Shown: positions 1 through 8,873, numbered from the stretch's first letter. The stretch is DNA of 64,000 nucleotides from Halopseudomonas xinjiangensis (GCF_900104945.1 NZ_LT629736.1:124001-188000); one strand, 5' to 3'. The notes: generated by a model from the letters alone, not told the origin. Program-made: numbers and translations.

Positions 1-264
1 CGTATCGGCGAACGTCCGCCTCAATTGTTGTTGCTGGATATCGACCTGCCAGACATGCAAGGCGACAGGTTGCTGCGCTCGCTGCGCAGCAGCGAGCGTA
101 CCCGGGACCTGCCGGTAATCATCATCAGCGCAGGTGTAACGCCAGCGAACCGGGAACGTGTGGCCGACCTGGATGTCGCAGTGTATCTGACCAAGCCGTT
201 GCAAATTCAGGATCTGCGCGATGCGGTGATCGAGGTTGCACGGCTGCAATCGGGAAACCGATGA
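1..264 (+). CDS. Response-regulator receiver domain, C-terminal part (partial)
   Basis: The reading frame is open from the first base, so the start lies outside the window. The visible 87 residues are the second half of a CheY-like receiver: a hydrophobic strand ending in the likely phospho-acceptor Asp (LLLLDIDLPDMQG), the strand PVIIISA with its conserved Ser, and the conserved Lys of YLTKPL. The protein ends about 20 residues after that Lys, so no output domain follows. It is either the terminal receiver of a hybrid sensor kinase or a protein whose output domain lies upstream. Which one cannot be decided here. Confidence 0.85.
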   Translation, partial: RIGERPPQLLLLDIDLPDMQGDRLLRSLRSSERTRDLPVIIISAGVTPANRERVADLDVAVYLTKPLQIQDLRDAVIEVARLQSGNR

Positions 265-291
265 ACCTGTGACGGCAAAGAGGAGAGACCC

Positions 292-579
292 ATGTCCAAT
301 GAAGGTTATCACGAGCCTACGTCCGAACTCAGCGACGAATCCCGCGACATGCACCGGGCCATCGTCTCGCTGATGGAGGAGCTGGAGGCCGTTGACTGGT
401 ACAACCAGCGGATGGACGCGACCAAGGACGAAGAGCTGAGAAAGCTGCTTCAACACAATCGCGATGAAGAAAAGGAGCATGCAGCGATGATGCTCGAATG
501 GATCCGTCGCCGTGATCCCGGCTTCGATGAGCAGCTGCGCAAGTTCCTGTTCAAGGATGCGCCGATCGATCACGATTGA
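292..579 (+). CDS. Encapsulated-ferritin-like (EncFtn) protein, no shell gene nearby
   Basis: This 95-residue protein matches the encapsulin-associated ferritin family, in which short two-helix subunits form an annular decamer with a ferroxidase centre at the dimer interface. The family core is clear: MEELEAVDWYNQR (residues 28-40) and HNRDEEKEHAAMMLEWIRRRDP (55-76). By analogy with the Rhodospirillum rubrum protein the iron ligands would be E30, E60 and H63, with W36 and Y37 beside them. In the classical systems the gene sits beside an encapsulin shell gene and the protein carries a C-terminal cargo peptide. Here it ends KDAPIDHD, and the next gene is an opposite-strand ACT protein. An AGGAGAG ribosome site precedes the ATG. 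Family assignment is strong; a shell-free role is inference. Confidence 0.88.
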   Translation: MSNEGYHEPTSELSDESRDMHRAIVSLMEELEAVDWYNQRMDATKDEELRKLLQHNRDEEKEHAAMMLEWIRRRDPGFDEQLRKFLFKDAPIDHD

Positions 580-586
580 GTCGTTC

Positions 587-610
587 GACAGCGGACGCTT
601 GTCCGCTGTC
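587..610. terminator. Hairpin between convergent genes
   Basis: Perfect 10-bp inverted repeat (GACAGCGGAC / GTCCGCTGTC) around a GCTT loop, placed between the EncFtn-like gene and the opposite-strand ACT gene. There is no T tract on either side, so it may be a bidirectional stop or only a processing stem. Confidence 0.5.
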
Positions 611-631
611 ATGCTTGCGCGAAGCGGTGGA

Positions 632-1144
632 TCAGTCTTCGCTGAGCTCCACCATCAGATCATCTGCCAGATTTTCCAGGTCGTGACGCAGCGCTGACAG
701 GTCAGTCTGCGGCAGCACGCCAAGCCGTGCCTGGGCACGGAACAGCAGGTCCGCACTCATCGGTGCCGGGGTGCACTGGGTTTCCAGTTCCTCCACGTTC
801 ACGCCATGGCGAACCAGTATCTGTGACACCTCGTGAACGATACCGGGGCGGTCATTGCCGACCAGGCTCAGCTGCAGCACTCTGTGTCCGGCTTCCTCTG
901 CCATACCGCTGACAGTGACCTGAATATTGATTTCCTGCGCCTTCAAGGCATCCAGATCCAGGCGAAGCGCGTCGACCCTGTCGCTGGCGATGTCCACGCG
1001 CAGGATGCCGGCGAATTGACCGGCCATACGCGCCATGCGACTTTCCAGCCAGTTGCCGCCGTGGCGGGTGATCGCCTGGGCGATGCTTTCCACGAGGCCC
1101 GGTTTGTCTGCCGAGATCACGGTAAGAACGAGCGGGGTGGTCAT
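632..1144 (-). CDS. gcvR: Glycine cleavage system repressor-like protein GcvR (two ACT domains)
   Basis: 170 residues with two ACT repeats. The first begins LVLTVISADKPGLVESIAQAITRHGGNW and the second LQLSLVGNDRPGIVHEVSQILVRHGVNVEEL, each with the Asp-x-Pro-Gly turn that forms the amino-acid-binding site. In enterobacteria GcvR binds glycine and counters the activator GcvA at the glycine cleavage operon. It has no DNA-binding domain of its own. In pseudomonads the role is assumed by homology, and no gcv genes lie in this window. It faces the EncFtn-like gene and is followed upstream by an HDOD gene on the same strand, 54 bases away, so co-transcription is possible. Confidence 0.8.
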   Translation of the reverse strand: MTTPLVLTVISADKPGLVESIAQAITRHGGNWLESRMARMAGQFAGILRVDIASDRVDALRLDLDALKAQEINIQVTVSGMAEEAGHRVLQLSLVGNDRPGIVHEVSQILVRHGVNVEELETQCTPAPMSADLLFRAQARLGVLPQTDLSALRHDLENLADDLMVELSED

Positions 1145-1198
1145 GCTTGGCTCCTTGGCTGCGGCGCGTCGAGCACCGGTTATGGCATTGATGTGCAG

Positions 1199-2083
1199 TC
1201 AGTCATGGTAGTAGCGGCCTTCGCCGGTCGCCATCATGTCCTGGCATGACGCTTCGAGGTTTTCGAAGTCGTACTCGGATAGACCGACATATTCCAGGAT
1301 TTGCGCCCCTACCGCGTCCCACTCGTGATCGTGCTGGCTGCTGCCGAGAACCCGGTAGGCTTGGCAAATATGCTCGGCCATCTTCAGAATCGCCAGCAGG
1401 TTCTTCAGCTCGGCATCACCTGCGGTGGTTTCGGCGAACACCTGCTGCGCGTTGTGGTGACTGGCGATCGCCTCGCACAGATGACGCGGCAGCAGCCAGG
1501 ATTTGGCGGTGAAATAGCCGATCACGGCATGGTTGGTGTTCAGGCGCTGGTTCTCGATGTCGACGATGCGTTGACCGGACTGCGCATAGGATTCCTCCAT
1601 CACCTCGATGTAATAGGGGAAGCGGGCCAGCATCAGTGGAATGCCGCAATTATGGAACAGCCCCAGCGCATACGCCTCGTCCGGCTCCAGGCAGCCAATC
1701 CGCTTGGCCAACGTCATGCAGGTCATTGCAACATCCTGCGCACTGTCCCAGAAGCGGTTGAGGTTGACGATATTCTCGTCGGTCAGCTCGCCGCGGATCG
1801 ATTGAGCGTTGACGATATTGATGACGCGCCGAACGCCGAGCAGATTGACGGCCTGCTGAATCGACGTGATGCGATTGGCCAGACCGAAGAAGGGCGAATT
1901 GACGACTTTCAGCAGGCTGCCGGACAACCCCGGGTCCTGGCTGATCAGCCGTGCGATGCTCTTGAGGTCAGGGTCCGGCATGACCTGCTCCATCTGCAGG
2001 TCGACCATGATCTGCGGCTGGGGTGGGACGCTGATTCCCTGCAGCGCGTTCCTGATCTGCTCATCCGTAAGATCGTTTCCCAT
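1199..2083 (-). CDS. HDOD-domain protein
   Basis: 294 residues, nearly all one HDOD domain, a non-catalytic relative of HD phosphohydrolases used in bacterial signalling. Family landmarks are LISQDPGLSGSLLKVVNSPFFGL, ITSIQQAVNLLGVRRVINIV and the GLFHNCGIPLML stretch where true HD enzymes carry metal ligands. No receiver, GAF or GGDEF module is attached. The start is ATG (MGNDLTDEQIRNAL) and the ribosome site is weak. Its target is unknown. A second, longer HDOD protein is at 30815-32302. Confidence 0.85.
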   Translation of the reverse strand: MGNDLTDEQIRNALQGISVPPQPQIMVDLQMEQVMPDPDLKSIARLISQDPGLSGSLLKVVNSPFFGLANRITSIQQAVNLLGVRRVINIVNAQSIRGELTDENIVNLNRFWDSAQDVAMTCMTLAKRIGCLEPDEAYALGLFHNCGIPLMLARFPYYIEVMEESYAQSGQRIVDIENQRLNTNHAVIGYFTAKSWLLPRHLCEAIASHHNAQQVFAETTAGDAELKNLLAILKMAEHICQAYRVLGSSQHDHEWDAVGAQILEYVGLSEYDFENLEASCQDMMATGEGRYYHD

Positions 2084-2146
2084 CGACTGCTACTCTGTAT
2101 TGGCCCGAACGCGAGTTTAGCCGGAGACCGCGCGGCTTGGCACCCG

Positions 2147-2152
2147 TATAAT
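2147..2152 (+). promoter_or_regulatory. Candidate -10 element for rlmI
   Basis: TATAAT hexamer 42 bases before the rlmI ATG, in a GC-rich context, followed by a GC-rich stretch. No convincing -35 is seen at 16-18 bases, so this is a weak call. Confidence 0.3.
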
Positions 2153-2193
2153 GCGCGGCCTCGTCATTTTCATCCCTTCGTACCGGAGTTTGC

Positions 2194-3387
2194 ATGAACC
2201 TTCCCAGCCTGCGCTTGAAATCCAACAGCGATCGCCGCCTAAAGGGAGGTCACCTGTGGGTCTTCAGCAATGAGGTGGATATCGCCCAGACGCCGCTTAC
2301 CGCGCTCCAGGCCGGGCAGGAAGTGGTGATCGAGACTGCCCAGGGCAAGCCGCTGGGCCTGGCCACGGTGAGCCCGAACAACCTGATCTGCGCGCGACTA
2401 CATAGCCGCGACACTTCGCACACGCTGGACAAGCCATTGCTGGTCCATCGCTTCAAGATCGCCTTGAGCCTGCGCGAAAAACTGTTCGACAAACCTTTTT
2501 ATCGGTTGGTCTACGGTGACTCGGATCTGCTGCCAGGTCTGGTGATCGACCGTTTCGGTGATTATTTCGTTGTGCAGATCTCCACGCCTGGGATGGAGCA
2601 GGTGCGCGAGGCGGTTGTCGAGGCGCTGGCACAGGTGTTCAGGCCCGCCGGTGTGCTGTTCAAGAACGACAACGCGGCACGCACGCAGGAAGGCCTGCCG
2701 CCCTACGTCGAAGTCGCCCATGGTGATGTACCTGAGCGCGTGGAGCTGGAAGAAAACGGCGTCCGCTTCGAAGCCCCCGTCTGGTACGGTCAGAAGACCG
2801 GCTGGTTTTACGATCACCGCATGAACCGCGCGCGGCTGGCACCCTATGTCGACGGTAAGCGGGTTCTGGATTTGTATAGTTACATCGGGGGCTGGGGTGT
2901 CCAGGCCGCCGTCTTCGGCGCCAGCGAAGTGATGTGTGTGGATAGCTCCGCGCCCGCGCTGGATCTGGTCGAGCACAACGCGCAGCTGAACGGCGTGGCC
3001 GAGAAGATGACCGTGGTCGAAGGCGACGTGATGGATGCGCTGCGCGAGCTCAAATCTGCTGGCGAAAAGTTCGACGTGGTCATCGCCGATCCGCCGGCGT
3101 TCATCAAGAAACGCAAGGATGTCCGCAACGGAGAGGCAGCCTACCGGCGCTTGAACGAGCAGGCCATGCGCATGCTCAACAAGGACGGGATCCTGGTGTC
3201 GGCGTCATGCTCGATGCACCTGGCCGAAGACAGCCTGCGCGATATTCTGCTGGCCTCCAGTCGACACCTCGATCGCCATCTGGTTATCGCCGAGCGGGGC
3301 TTCCAGGGTGCTGACCATCCGCTGCATCCGGCTATTCCAGAGACGGGGTATATCAAAGCGTACTTCTGTCGGGTGTTGCCGGTTTAA
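2194..3387 (+). CDS. rlmI: 23S rRNA (cytosine-1962-C5)-methyltransferase RlmI
   Basis: 397 residues, the usual RlmI length. It has an N-terminal PUA domain (about 1-75: LRLKSNSDRRLKGGHLWVFSNEVD) and a C-terminal Rossmann methyltransferase domain. The SAM-binding strand is VLDLYSYIGGWGVQAAVFGA, the acidic strand is VMCVDSS, and the motif DVVIADPPAFIKKR is followed by SASCSMHL, which carries the likely catalytic Cys. It methylates C1962 of 23S rRNA using S-adenosylmethionine. A GGAG ribosome site lies 6 bases before the ATG. The gene is monocistronic, transcribed away from the HDOD gene. Confidence 0.93.
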   Translation: MNLPSLRLKSNSDRRLKGGHLWVFSNEVDIAQTPLTALQAGQEVVIETAQGKPLGLATVSPNNLICARLHSRDTSHTLDKPLLVHRFKIALSLREKLFDKPFYRLVYGDSDLLPGLVIDRFGDYFVVQISTPGMEQVREAVVEALAQVFRPAGVLFKNDNAARTQEGLPPYVEVAHGDVPERVELEENGVRFEAPVWYGQKTGWFYDHRMNRARLAPYVDGKRVLDLYSYIGGWGVQAAVFGASEVMCVDSSAPALDLVEHNAQLNGVAEKMTVVEGDVMDALRELKSAGEKFDVVIADPPAFIKKRKDVRNGEAAYRRLNEQAMRMLNKDGILVSASCSMHLAEDSLRDILLASSRHLDRHLVIAERGFQGADHPLHPAIPETGYIKAYFCRVLPV

Positions 3388-3493
3388 GTTTGGTCGTGCG
3401 GCCGTTATGCGGTGGGATGGGTCGTGTAGGCGCACCGTCAGCCCCGCCCCGGCCCCGGCCCGGACACGCAGCGAGTACGTCCCTGTAGCTCGG

Positions 3494-3513
3494 CCGCGGC
3501 ATCCCTGCCGCGG
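3494..3513. repeat. Palindromic intergenic hairpin, candidate dispersed repeat
   Basis: In the 194-base gap between rlmI and the HAD gene, CCGCGGCA and TGCCGCGG form a perfect 8-bp stem with a TCCC loop. It is embedded in a very C/G-rich tract with tandem GCCCCG/GGCCCC runs from about 3448. Similar GTCCCTGTAGCTCGGC flanks recur between genes in pseudomonads as I remember them, so a REP-like unit is suspected. It could also stop rlmI transcription, but it lacks a T tract. Confidence 0.45.
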
Positions 3514-3581
3514 ACGGTCCGACCCGCCTTATCCGTGAGTCGGCCCGGATCGCATCATCTTCAACAGAGCCAGGCGCGTAG

Positions 3582-4238
3582 TTATCCGCGCAGGCTGATC
3601 ACGGGCCAGGCGTGCGCCAGCGCGTGTGCATGCAACGTATCGTCAGGATCCACCGCGACCGGGTGGTCGACCATGCGCAGCAGCGGCAGGTCGTTCTGCG
3701 AGTCGCTATAGAAGTAGCTGCCTGCCAGACTTTCGTCGTTTTCCTCCAGCCAACGCTGCAAACGCGTTACCTTGCCTTCGCGGAAGCAGGGCACGTCCGT
3801 GGTACGGCCGGTGTAACGACCATCAGTGCGCTCGCATTCGGTTGCCAGCAGGATGTCGATCCCCAGCTTGCGCGCAATGGGAGCGGTGACGAAGCGGTTG
3901 GTCGCGGTGATGATCATCGGCGTGTCGCCGGCCTGGCGGTGCTTCTCGATCAGATCGAGCGCAGCCGGCAGAATAATCGGATCGATTTTGGATGTCATGA
4001 ATTCCGCGTGCCAGGCATCGAGCTGGTCATCGGGATGCTGGCCCAGCAGCTCCAGCGCGAAGTTCAGGTACTCTTCGATGTCCAGCGTACCCGCCGCATA
4101 CGCCTCGGCAAACGCATCGTTACGCGCGCGGTAGGCCTGTGCATCGACCAGATTGCGCGAACTGATGAAGTCGCCCCAGGCGTGGTCGCTGTCGCCGCCG
4201 AGCAGGGTGTTGTCGAGATCGAAAATCGCCAGTGCCAC
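3582..4238 (-). CDS. HAD-IB family phosphatase (SerB/CicA-like)
   Basis: 218 residues with all HAD motifs: I, FDLDNTLL (nucleophile Asp and +2 Asp); II, MIITATN; III, the Lys of EGKVTRL; IV, FYSDSQNDLPLLRMVDHPVAVDPD. The four-helix cap after motif I is typical of the IB subclass that includes phosphoserine phosphatase and histidinol-phosphatase-like enzymes. It stands head to head with rppH, separated by 157 bases, an arrangement I recall as conserved in Pseudomonas. The natural substrate is not evident from sequence. Confidence 0.85.
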   Translation of the reverse strand: MALAIFDLDNTLLGGDSDHAWGDFISSRNLVDAQAYRARNDAFAEAYAAGTLDIEEYLNFALELLGQHPDDQLDAWHAEFMTSKIDPIILPAALDLIEKHRQAGDTPMIITATNRFVTAPIARKLGIDILLATECERTDGRYTGRTTDVPCFREGKVTRLQRWLEENDESLAGSYFYSDSQNDLPLLRMVDHPVAVDPDDTLHAHALAHAWPVISLRG

Positions 4239-4395
4239 GGGCGGCTCCTTGTCGAAGTTGTGTTAATAGTCAGCAGGGGCAAAAGCATAAAGCAGTCGCG
4301 GCGCAAATGCTTGGCTGGCTGCGGATTTGAGCAATTGCTGCGCCGCGCTTCTTTGTGGAACAATGCAATCGATAGCATGACAAGAGATTCAGGCT

Positions 4396-4887
4396 GTGAT
4401 CGATCCCGATGGTTTCCGTCCAAATGTAGGCATTATCCTGACCAATGGGTTGGGCCAGGTGCTGTGGGCTCGCCGCATCGGTCAGGACGCCTGGCAGTTT
4501 CCGCAGGGTGGTATACAGCGCAACGAGAGCCCGGAACAGGCCTTGTACCGCGAGCTGCACGAGGAAGTGGGCCTGCTACCGGAAGATGTGGAAATCCTCG
4601 CTTGTACCCGTGGCTGGTTGCGATATCGCCTGCCACAGCGGTTGATCCGCAGCCATTCCCAGCCAGTCTGCGTGGGACAGAAACAAAAGTGGTTTCTGTT
4701 GCGCCTGAAAGCCGATGAAGCCCGCGTCTGCATGACCAAGAGTCCGAAACCCGAGTTCGACGGCTGGCGCTGGGTCAGCTACTGGTATCCGCTCGGCCAG
4801 GTTGTCGCGTTCAAGCGTGACGTGTATCGGCGGGCGATGAAGGAGCTGGCGCCCCGTCTGCCCCTCGGCGAACTCACGGAGTGTTGA
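4396..4887 (+). CDS. rppH: RNA pyrophosphohydrolase RppH
   Basis: 163-residue Nudix hydrolase that removes pyrophosphate from the 5' triphosphate end of mRNAs, opening them to RNase E decay. The Nudix box is intact: [23 protein letters not shown]. The N-terminus [17 protein letters not shown] and the WQFPQGG stretch are family signatures. The start is GTG at 4396, giving the standard N-terminus. It is followed at once by ptsP, a pairing widely conserved in gammaproteobacteria. Confidence 0.96.
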   Translation: MIDPDGFRPNVGIILTNGLGQVLWARRIGQDAWQFPQGGIQRNESPEQALYRELHEEVGLLPEDVEILACTRGWLRYRLPQRLIRSHSQPVCVGQKQKWFLLRLKADEARVCMTKSPKPEFDGWRWVSYWYPLGQVVAFKRDVYRRAMKELAPRLPLGELTEC

Positions 4888-4889
4888 GC

Positions 4890-7157
4890 ATGCTCGCTAC
4901 GCTGCGCCGCATTGTCCAGGAGGTCAATTCCGCAAGGGATCTGACCAGCGCCCTGGATATCATCGTGCAGCGAGTGCGTGGCGCCATGGGCACCGAGGTG
5001 TGCTCTGTCTATCTGCTCGATCCCGACTCCACTCGTTACGTGCTGATGGCCACCGAAGGTCTGAACAAGGGCGCGGTGGGTGTCGTCAGCCTGGGAACCA
5101 ACGAAGGCCTGATCGGCTATGTCGGTGCCCGCGAGGAGCCGGTCAATCTCGAGGATGCGGCATCGCATCCCAGATTCCGCTATTTCGCCGAGACCGGCGA
5201 GGAGCGCTACGCATCGTTCCTCGGCGTGCCGATCATTCACCACCGCCGGGTGATGGGCGTGTTGGTCGTACAGCAGAAGGAGCGGCGCCAGTTCGATGAG
5301 GGCGAGGAAGCCTTCCTGGTCACCATGAGCGCGCAGCTGGCCGGGGTCATCGCCCATGCCGAGGCCACCGGTTCGATCCGCGGGTTGGGCTGGGGCGGCG
5401 AGGTCGTTCAGGATACCCGTTTCGACGCCGTGCCCGGCGCGCCGGGTGTGGCTATCGGTCAGGCGGTGGTGATACTGCCGCCTGCGGACCTCAAGGCCGT
5501 GCCGGACAAGACCGTCACCGATGTCGAAGCCGAAATGGATCTGTTCCGTGAGGCGGTGGCAGCGGTACGCAGCGATATGCAGGCGCTCTCGGTCAAGCTG
5601 TCGCCGCAGTTACGTCCGGAAGAGCTGGCACTGTTCGATGTTTACCAGATGATGCTCGACGATGCGGCGCTGGGCAACGAGGTGCGTGAGGTCATCAACC
5701 GGGGGCAGTGGGCCCAGGGCGCGCTGCGCGATGTGGTGACCGCCCATGTCACCCGCTTCGAATTGATGGATGATCCGTATCTGCGTGAGCGCGCTTCGGA
5801 CGTAAAGGACCTCGGGCGCCGAATCCTGGCCTATCTCCAGGAAGCAGGCAGGCAGGAGCGAGTGTTCCCGGACCAGACCATTCTGGTCAGCGAAGAGCTT
5901 TCGCCGGTCATGCTCGGTGAAGTCCCCAAGGAAAAGCTGGTCGGGCTGGTTTCGGTGCTTGGCTCGGGCAGCTCGCACGTCGCCATTCTCGCCCGCGCGA
6001 TGGGCGTTCCGACGGTCATGGGCGCGCTGGATCTGCCCTATACGCGGATGGACGGCCTCGAACTCATCGTCGATGGCAACCATGGCGAGGTCTACTGCAA
6101 CCCGTCGGCGGAGCTGCGCCGCCAGTACAACGAACTCATTCACGAAGAGCGCGAGCTGGTTCAGGGTCTCGAGCAGCTGCGCGACGTGCCCTGCGTGACC
6201 CCGGACGGTCACCGCATGCCGTTACTGGTCAACACCGGCTTGCTGGCGGACGTTGCTCGGTCGCTTGATCGCGGGGCGGAAGGGGTCGGCCTGTATCGCA
6301 CCGAAGTGCCGTTCATGATTCAGGACCGCTTTCCCAGCGAGAAAGAGCAGCAGGCGACCTACCGCGAACAGCTCGAGGCGTTTCACCCATTGCCGGTGAC
6401 CATGCGTACGCTGGATATCGGCGGGGACAAGGCGCTGACCTATTTTCCGATCAAGGAAGACAACCCCTTCCTCGGCTGGCGCGGTATTCGCGTGACGCTG
6501 GATCACCCGGAAATTTTCCTGGTGCAGACCCGCGCGATGCTCAAGGCCAGCCAGGGGCTGAACAATCTGCGCATCATGCTACCGATGATCAGCAGCCCGT
6601 TCGAGGTCGAAGAAGCCCAGCATCTGATTCACCGCGCTTACAGCGAAGTGCTGGACGAAGGCGTAGACGTGCCCATGCCGCCGGTCGGGGTGATGATCGA
6701 AGTGCCTGCGGCGGTCTACCAGGCGCGCGAGCTGATTCAGCTGGTCGACTTCCTTTCGGTGGGTACCAATGACCTGACCCAATACCTGTTGGCAGTCGAT
6801 CGTAATAACCCGCGGGTGGCTGATCTATACCATTCGATGCATCCTGCGGTGCTGCAGGCATTGACCCTGGTCGCCGCTGCCTGCCGCGAGGCCGGCAAGC
6901 CGATGAGCGTGTGTGGCGAAATGGCGGGCGATCCGGCCGCGGCAGTGTTGCTGATGGCAATGGGTTGCGACGTACTGTCAATGAACGCCACCAATCTGCC
7001 GCGGGTGAAGTGGCTGCTCCGGCAGATCACCCTGAGCGACGCCAAGGCGCTGCTTGATGAAGTCGTCGAGCTGGACAATCCGCATCTGGTGCAGGCGACG
7101 CTGCATCTCGCCCTGCGCAACATGGGCCTGGGCAAGGTGCTCAGTCAGGCGCGCTGA
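4890..7157 (+). CDS. ptsP: Nitrogen-PTS enzyme I, PEP-protein phosphotransferase PtsP
   Basis: About 755 residues: an N-terminal GAF domain (1-150), then the enzyme I phosphotransfer module with the phospho-histidine motif GSGSSHVAILARAMGVPTVMG (His near residue 363) and the C-terminal PEP-binding barrel (GLYRTEVPFM, SVGTNDLTQYLLAVDRNNP, catalytic Cys in SVCGEMAGD). It passes phosphate from PEP to NPr and then EIIANtr, tying nitrogen status to carbon and potassium control. I chose ATG 4890 over the GTG at 4881 because GGAG (4878-4881) is correctly spaced only for 4890 and the protein then begins MLATLRRIVQEVNSARD. The start is two bases after the rppH stop. Confidence 0.95.
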   Translation: MLATLRRIVQEVNSARDLTSALDIIVQRVRGAMGTEVCSVYLLDPDSTRYVLMATEGLNKGAVGVVSLGTNEGLIGYVGAREEPVNLEDAASHPRFRYFAETGEERYASFLGVPIIHHRRVMGVLVVQQKERRQFDEGEEAFLVTMSAQLAGVIAHAEATGSIRGLGWGGEVVQDTRFDAVPGAPGVAIGQAVVILPPADLKAVPDKTVTDVEAEMDLFREAVAAVRSDMQALSVKLSPQLRPEELALFDVYQMMLDDAALGNEVREVINRGQWAQGALRDVVTAHVTRFELMDDPYLRERASDVKDLGRRILAYLQEAGRQERVFPDQTILVSEELSPVMLGEVPKEKLVGLVSVLGSGSSHVAILARAMGVPTVMGALDLPYTRMDGLELIVDGNHGEVYCNPSAELRRQYNELIHEERELVQGLEQLRDVPCVTPDGHRMPLLVNTGLLADVARSLDRGAEGVGLYRTEVPFMIQDRFPSEKEQQATYREQLEAFHPLPVTMRTLDIGGDKALTYFPIKEDNPFLGWRGIRVTLDHPEIFLVQTRAMLKASQGLNNLRIMLPMISSPFEVEEAQHLIHRAYSEVLDEGVDVPMPPVGVMIEVPAAVYQARELIQLVDFLSVGTNDLTQYLLAVDRNNPRVADLYHSMHPAVLQALTLVAAACREAGKPMSVCGEMAGDPAAAVLLMAMGCDVLSMNATNLPRVKWLLRQITLSDAKALLDEVVELDNPHLVQATLHLALRNMGLGKVLSQAR

Positions 7158-7915
7158 TCCGCTTCCAGCGCGAATTCGTAGCGCGATTCCCCCAGTTCCA
7201 CCGCTCCCGGGCCAAAGCGCCTCTCGACGAGCTCCACCCGCTCATCAGCAGTGATCCGCAACACAGAGCTGGCTCGGGTTCCGTAGGCTTCGCCGACGAT
7301 GAATGCGGCCGATAGCGCTCGCTCCCAGTCGAGGCTCACCCCGGTTTTCGGCAGTTGTTCGTCCGGATACTGTCGAGGGTCGGCGAGAAGCGCCATCAGC
7401 GCCTCGGTTTCGGTGAGCGTCGCGCGTTGTAGCCCGGTCCGTAACGCCGTGAGCTTCGGCCAGGGAGCATCCAGCGCAGCATTCGACAGGCCGTAGTAGC
7501 CTGGCCGCAGTTCGCGCGGCAGAGCCTCATGACTGTTCAGGTAGCACAGCTGTTCGATATCCCCGACCAGCAGGTTGAATCCGCCGAACTCCTTGCAATG
7601 CGCCTCAATCCCGTCGAGATAATGCCGGGGCGACAGCGTCGAAGTCAGGAACCCGGCGACCAGCTCACCACGCGAGCGCAGCCCCACCGGTGCGCCCGGC
7701 GTTCGGATATTGGTCAGCGCAGCGAAACGGCCGCTGCGCGTCACGCCGAGCCAGCTGCCGCCCGCCTCGAGGTCTTTCCCCGCGAGCAAGTCCGGCCACC
7801 CTTCATCAGCCCAGAACTGCGCTTCCCGCGTCGGTCGCGCGTGAAATTCGTCCCGATTGCCGAGCAGTACCAGGGGTTGCTCGGAAACCTGCCACGCTAG
7901 CGCTATCAGACACAT
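7145..7915 (-). CDS. NRDE (Tango2-like) family protein
   Basis: 256 residues beginning MCLIALAWQVSEQPLVLLGNRDEFHARPT, which holds the NRDE motif and the Cys-2 that make this family resemble N-terminal nucleophile hydrolases. The GGSWLGVTRSGRFAALTN stretch is also typical. Eukaryotic Tango2 is linked to lipid and heme handling; the bacterial role is not settled. The start at 7915 is supported by GGGAGAA just upstream. Its 3' end overlaps the convergent ptsP by 13 bases. Confidence 0.88.
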   Translation of the reverse strand: MCLIALAWQVSEQPLVLLGNRDEFHARPTREAQFWADEGWPDLLAGKDLEAGGSWLGVTRSGRFAALTNIRTPGAPVGLRSRGELVAGFLTSTLSPRHYLDGIEAHCKEFGGFNLLVGDIEQLCYLNSHEALPRELRPGYYGLSNAALDAPWPKLTALRTGLQRATLTETEALMALLADPRQYPDEQLPKTGVSLDWERALSAAFIVGEAYGTRASSVLRITADERVELVERRFGPGAVELGESRYEFALEADQRA

Positions 7916-8081
7916 GTGGTTCTCCCTTGTTTGCCGCATTGTAGCGGCTTGGGCGTGGGCAGGGCAGCGAGCCAGGGACAGGCAAGGCGCCAGCCAGGCG
8001 GACCGTCGATGGCTTTTCCGCTACACTAGCGGGCCTGCTGCGTCAGGTGTCGACTACTGGATTTCAAGCGAAGGGTGTGCC

Positions 8082-8864
8082 GTGGAGTTCCTGTTATATC
8101 TACTGCTGGGTGGTTTTGCCGGGACGCTCGCCGGGCTGTTCGGTGTGGGCGGGGGCATGATCATCGTGCCGGTACTGGTCTACAGTTTCGCCGCCCAGGG
8201 TTTCTCTCCGGATGTGCTGACGCATATGGCGGTGGGCACCTCGCTGGCAACCATCGCTTTCACCTCGGTCAACGCCATTCGCGCGCACCATCTCAAGGGC
8301 GCCGTGCGCTGGCCGCTGTTCGTCTGGATGACGTTCGGCATCGTCATAGGGTCGGTCTTCGGCGCGCTGACGGCGGCGCTGATCGATGGTCCGCTACTGC
8401 AGCGAATCATCGGCGTGTTCGCTATCTGTGTGGCCATCCAGATGGCTTTCGAACTCAAGCCAAAAGCCGGGCGGGACGTGCCGGGCAAGCCGGGGCTGGC
8501 AGCAGCTGGTGGCGTGATTGGCTGGGCCTCGACCATCTTCGGTATCGGCGGCGGCTCGCTGACCGTACCCTTTCTGGTCTGGCGCAGCGTACCGATGCAG
8601 CAAGCCGTCGCGACTTCGTCGGCCTGCGGATTGCCGATCGCCATCGCCGGTGCGATCAGTTTCGTCTGGACCGGCTGGTCGGTACAGCCGCGACCCGAAT
8701 GGAGCCTGGGCTATATCTATCTGCCGGCATTGGTCGGCATCGCTGCGACCAGTATGCTGTTTGCCGGTTTCGGTGCGCGGCTCGCGCATCGTCTGTCGCA
8801 GCGACTGCTCAAGCGACTGTTCGCCCTGTTGCTGCTGGGCGTTGGAATCAACTTCCTCACGTAG
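8082..8864 (+). CDS. TauE/SafE-family sulfite exporter-like permease
   Basis: 260-residue polytopic inner-membrane protein with the two-fold repeat of the TauE/SafE (DUF81) family. The first repeat starts GGFAGTLAGLFGVGGGMIIVPVL and the second AAGGVIGWASTIFGIGGGSLTVPFL. Members export sulfite, sulfoacetate or related organosulfur anions; the substrate is unknown here. GTG 8082 is taken as start because AAGGG (8071-8075) fits it and it gives a membrane-ready N-terminus. It lies 9 bases before lgt and is probably co-transcribed with it. Confidence 0.9.
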   Translation: MEFLLYLLLGGFAGTLAGLFGVGGGMIIVPVLVYSFAAQGFSPDVLTHMAVGTSLATIAFTSVNAIRAHHLKGAVRWPLFVWMTFGIVIGSVFGALTAALIDGPLLQRIIGVFAICVAIQMAFELKPKAGRDVPGKPGLAAAGGVIGWASTIFGIGGGSLTVPFLVWRSVPMQQAVATSSACGLPIAIAGAISFVWTGWSVQPRPEWSLGYIYLPALVGIAATSMLFAGFGARLAHRLSQRLLKRLFALLLLGVGINFLT

Positions 8865-8873
8865 GGATACCTC

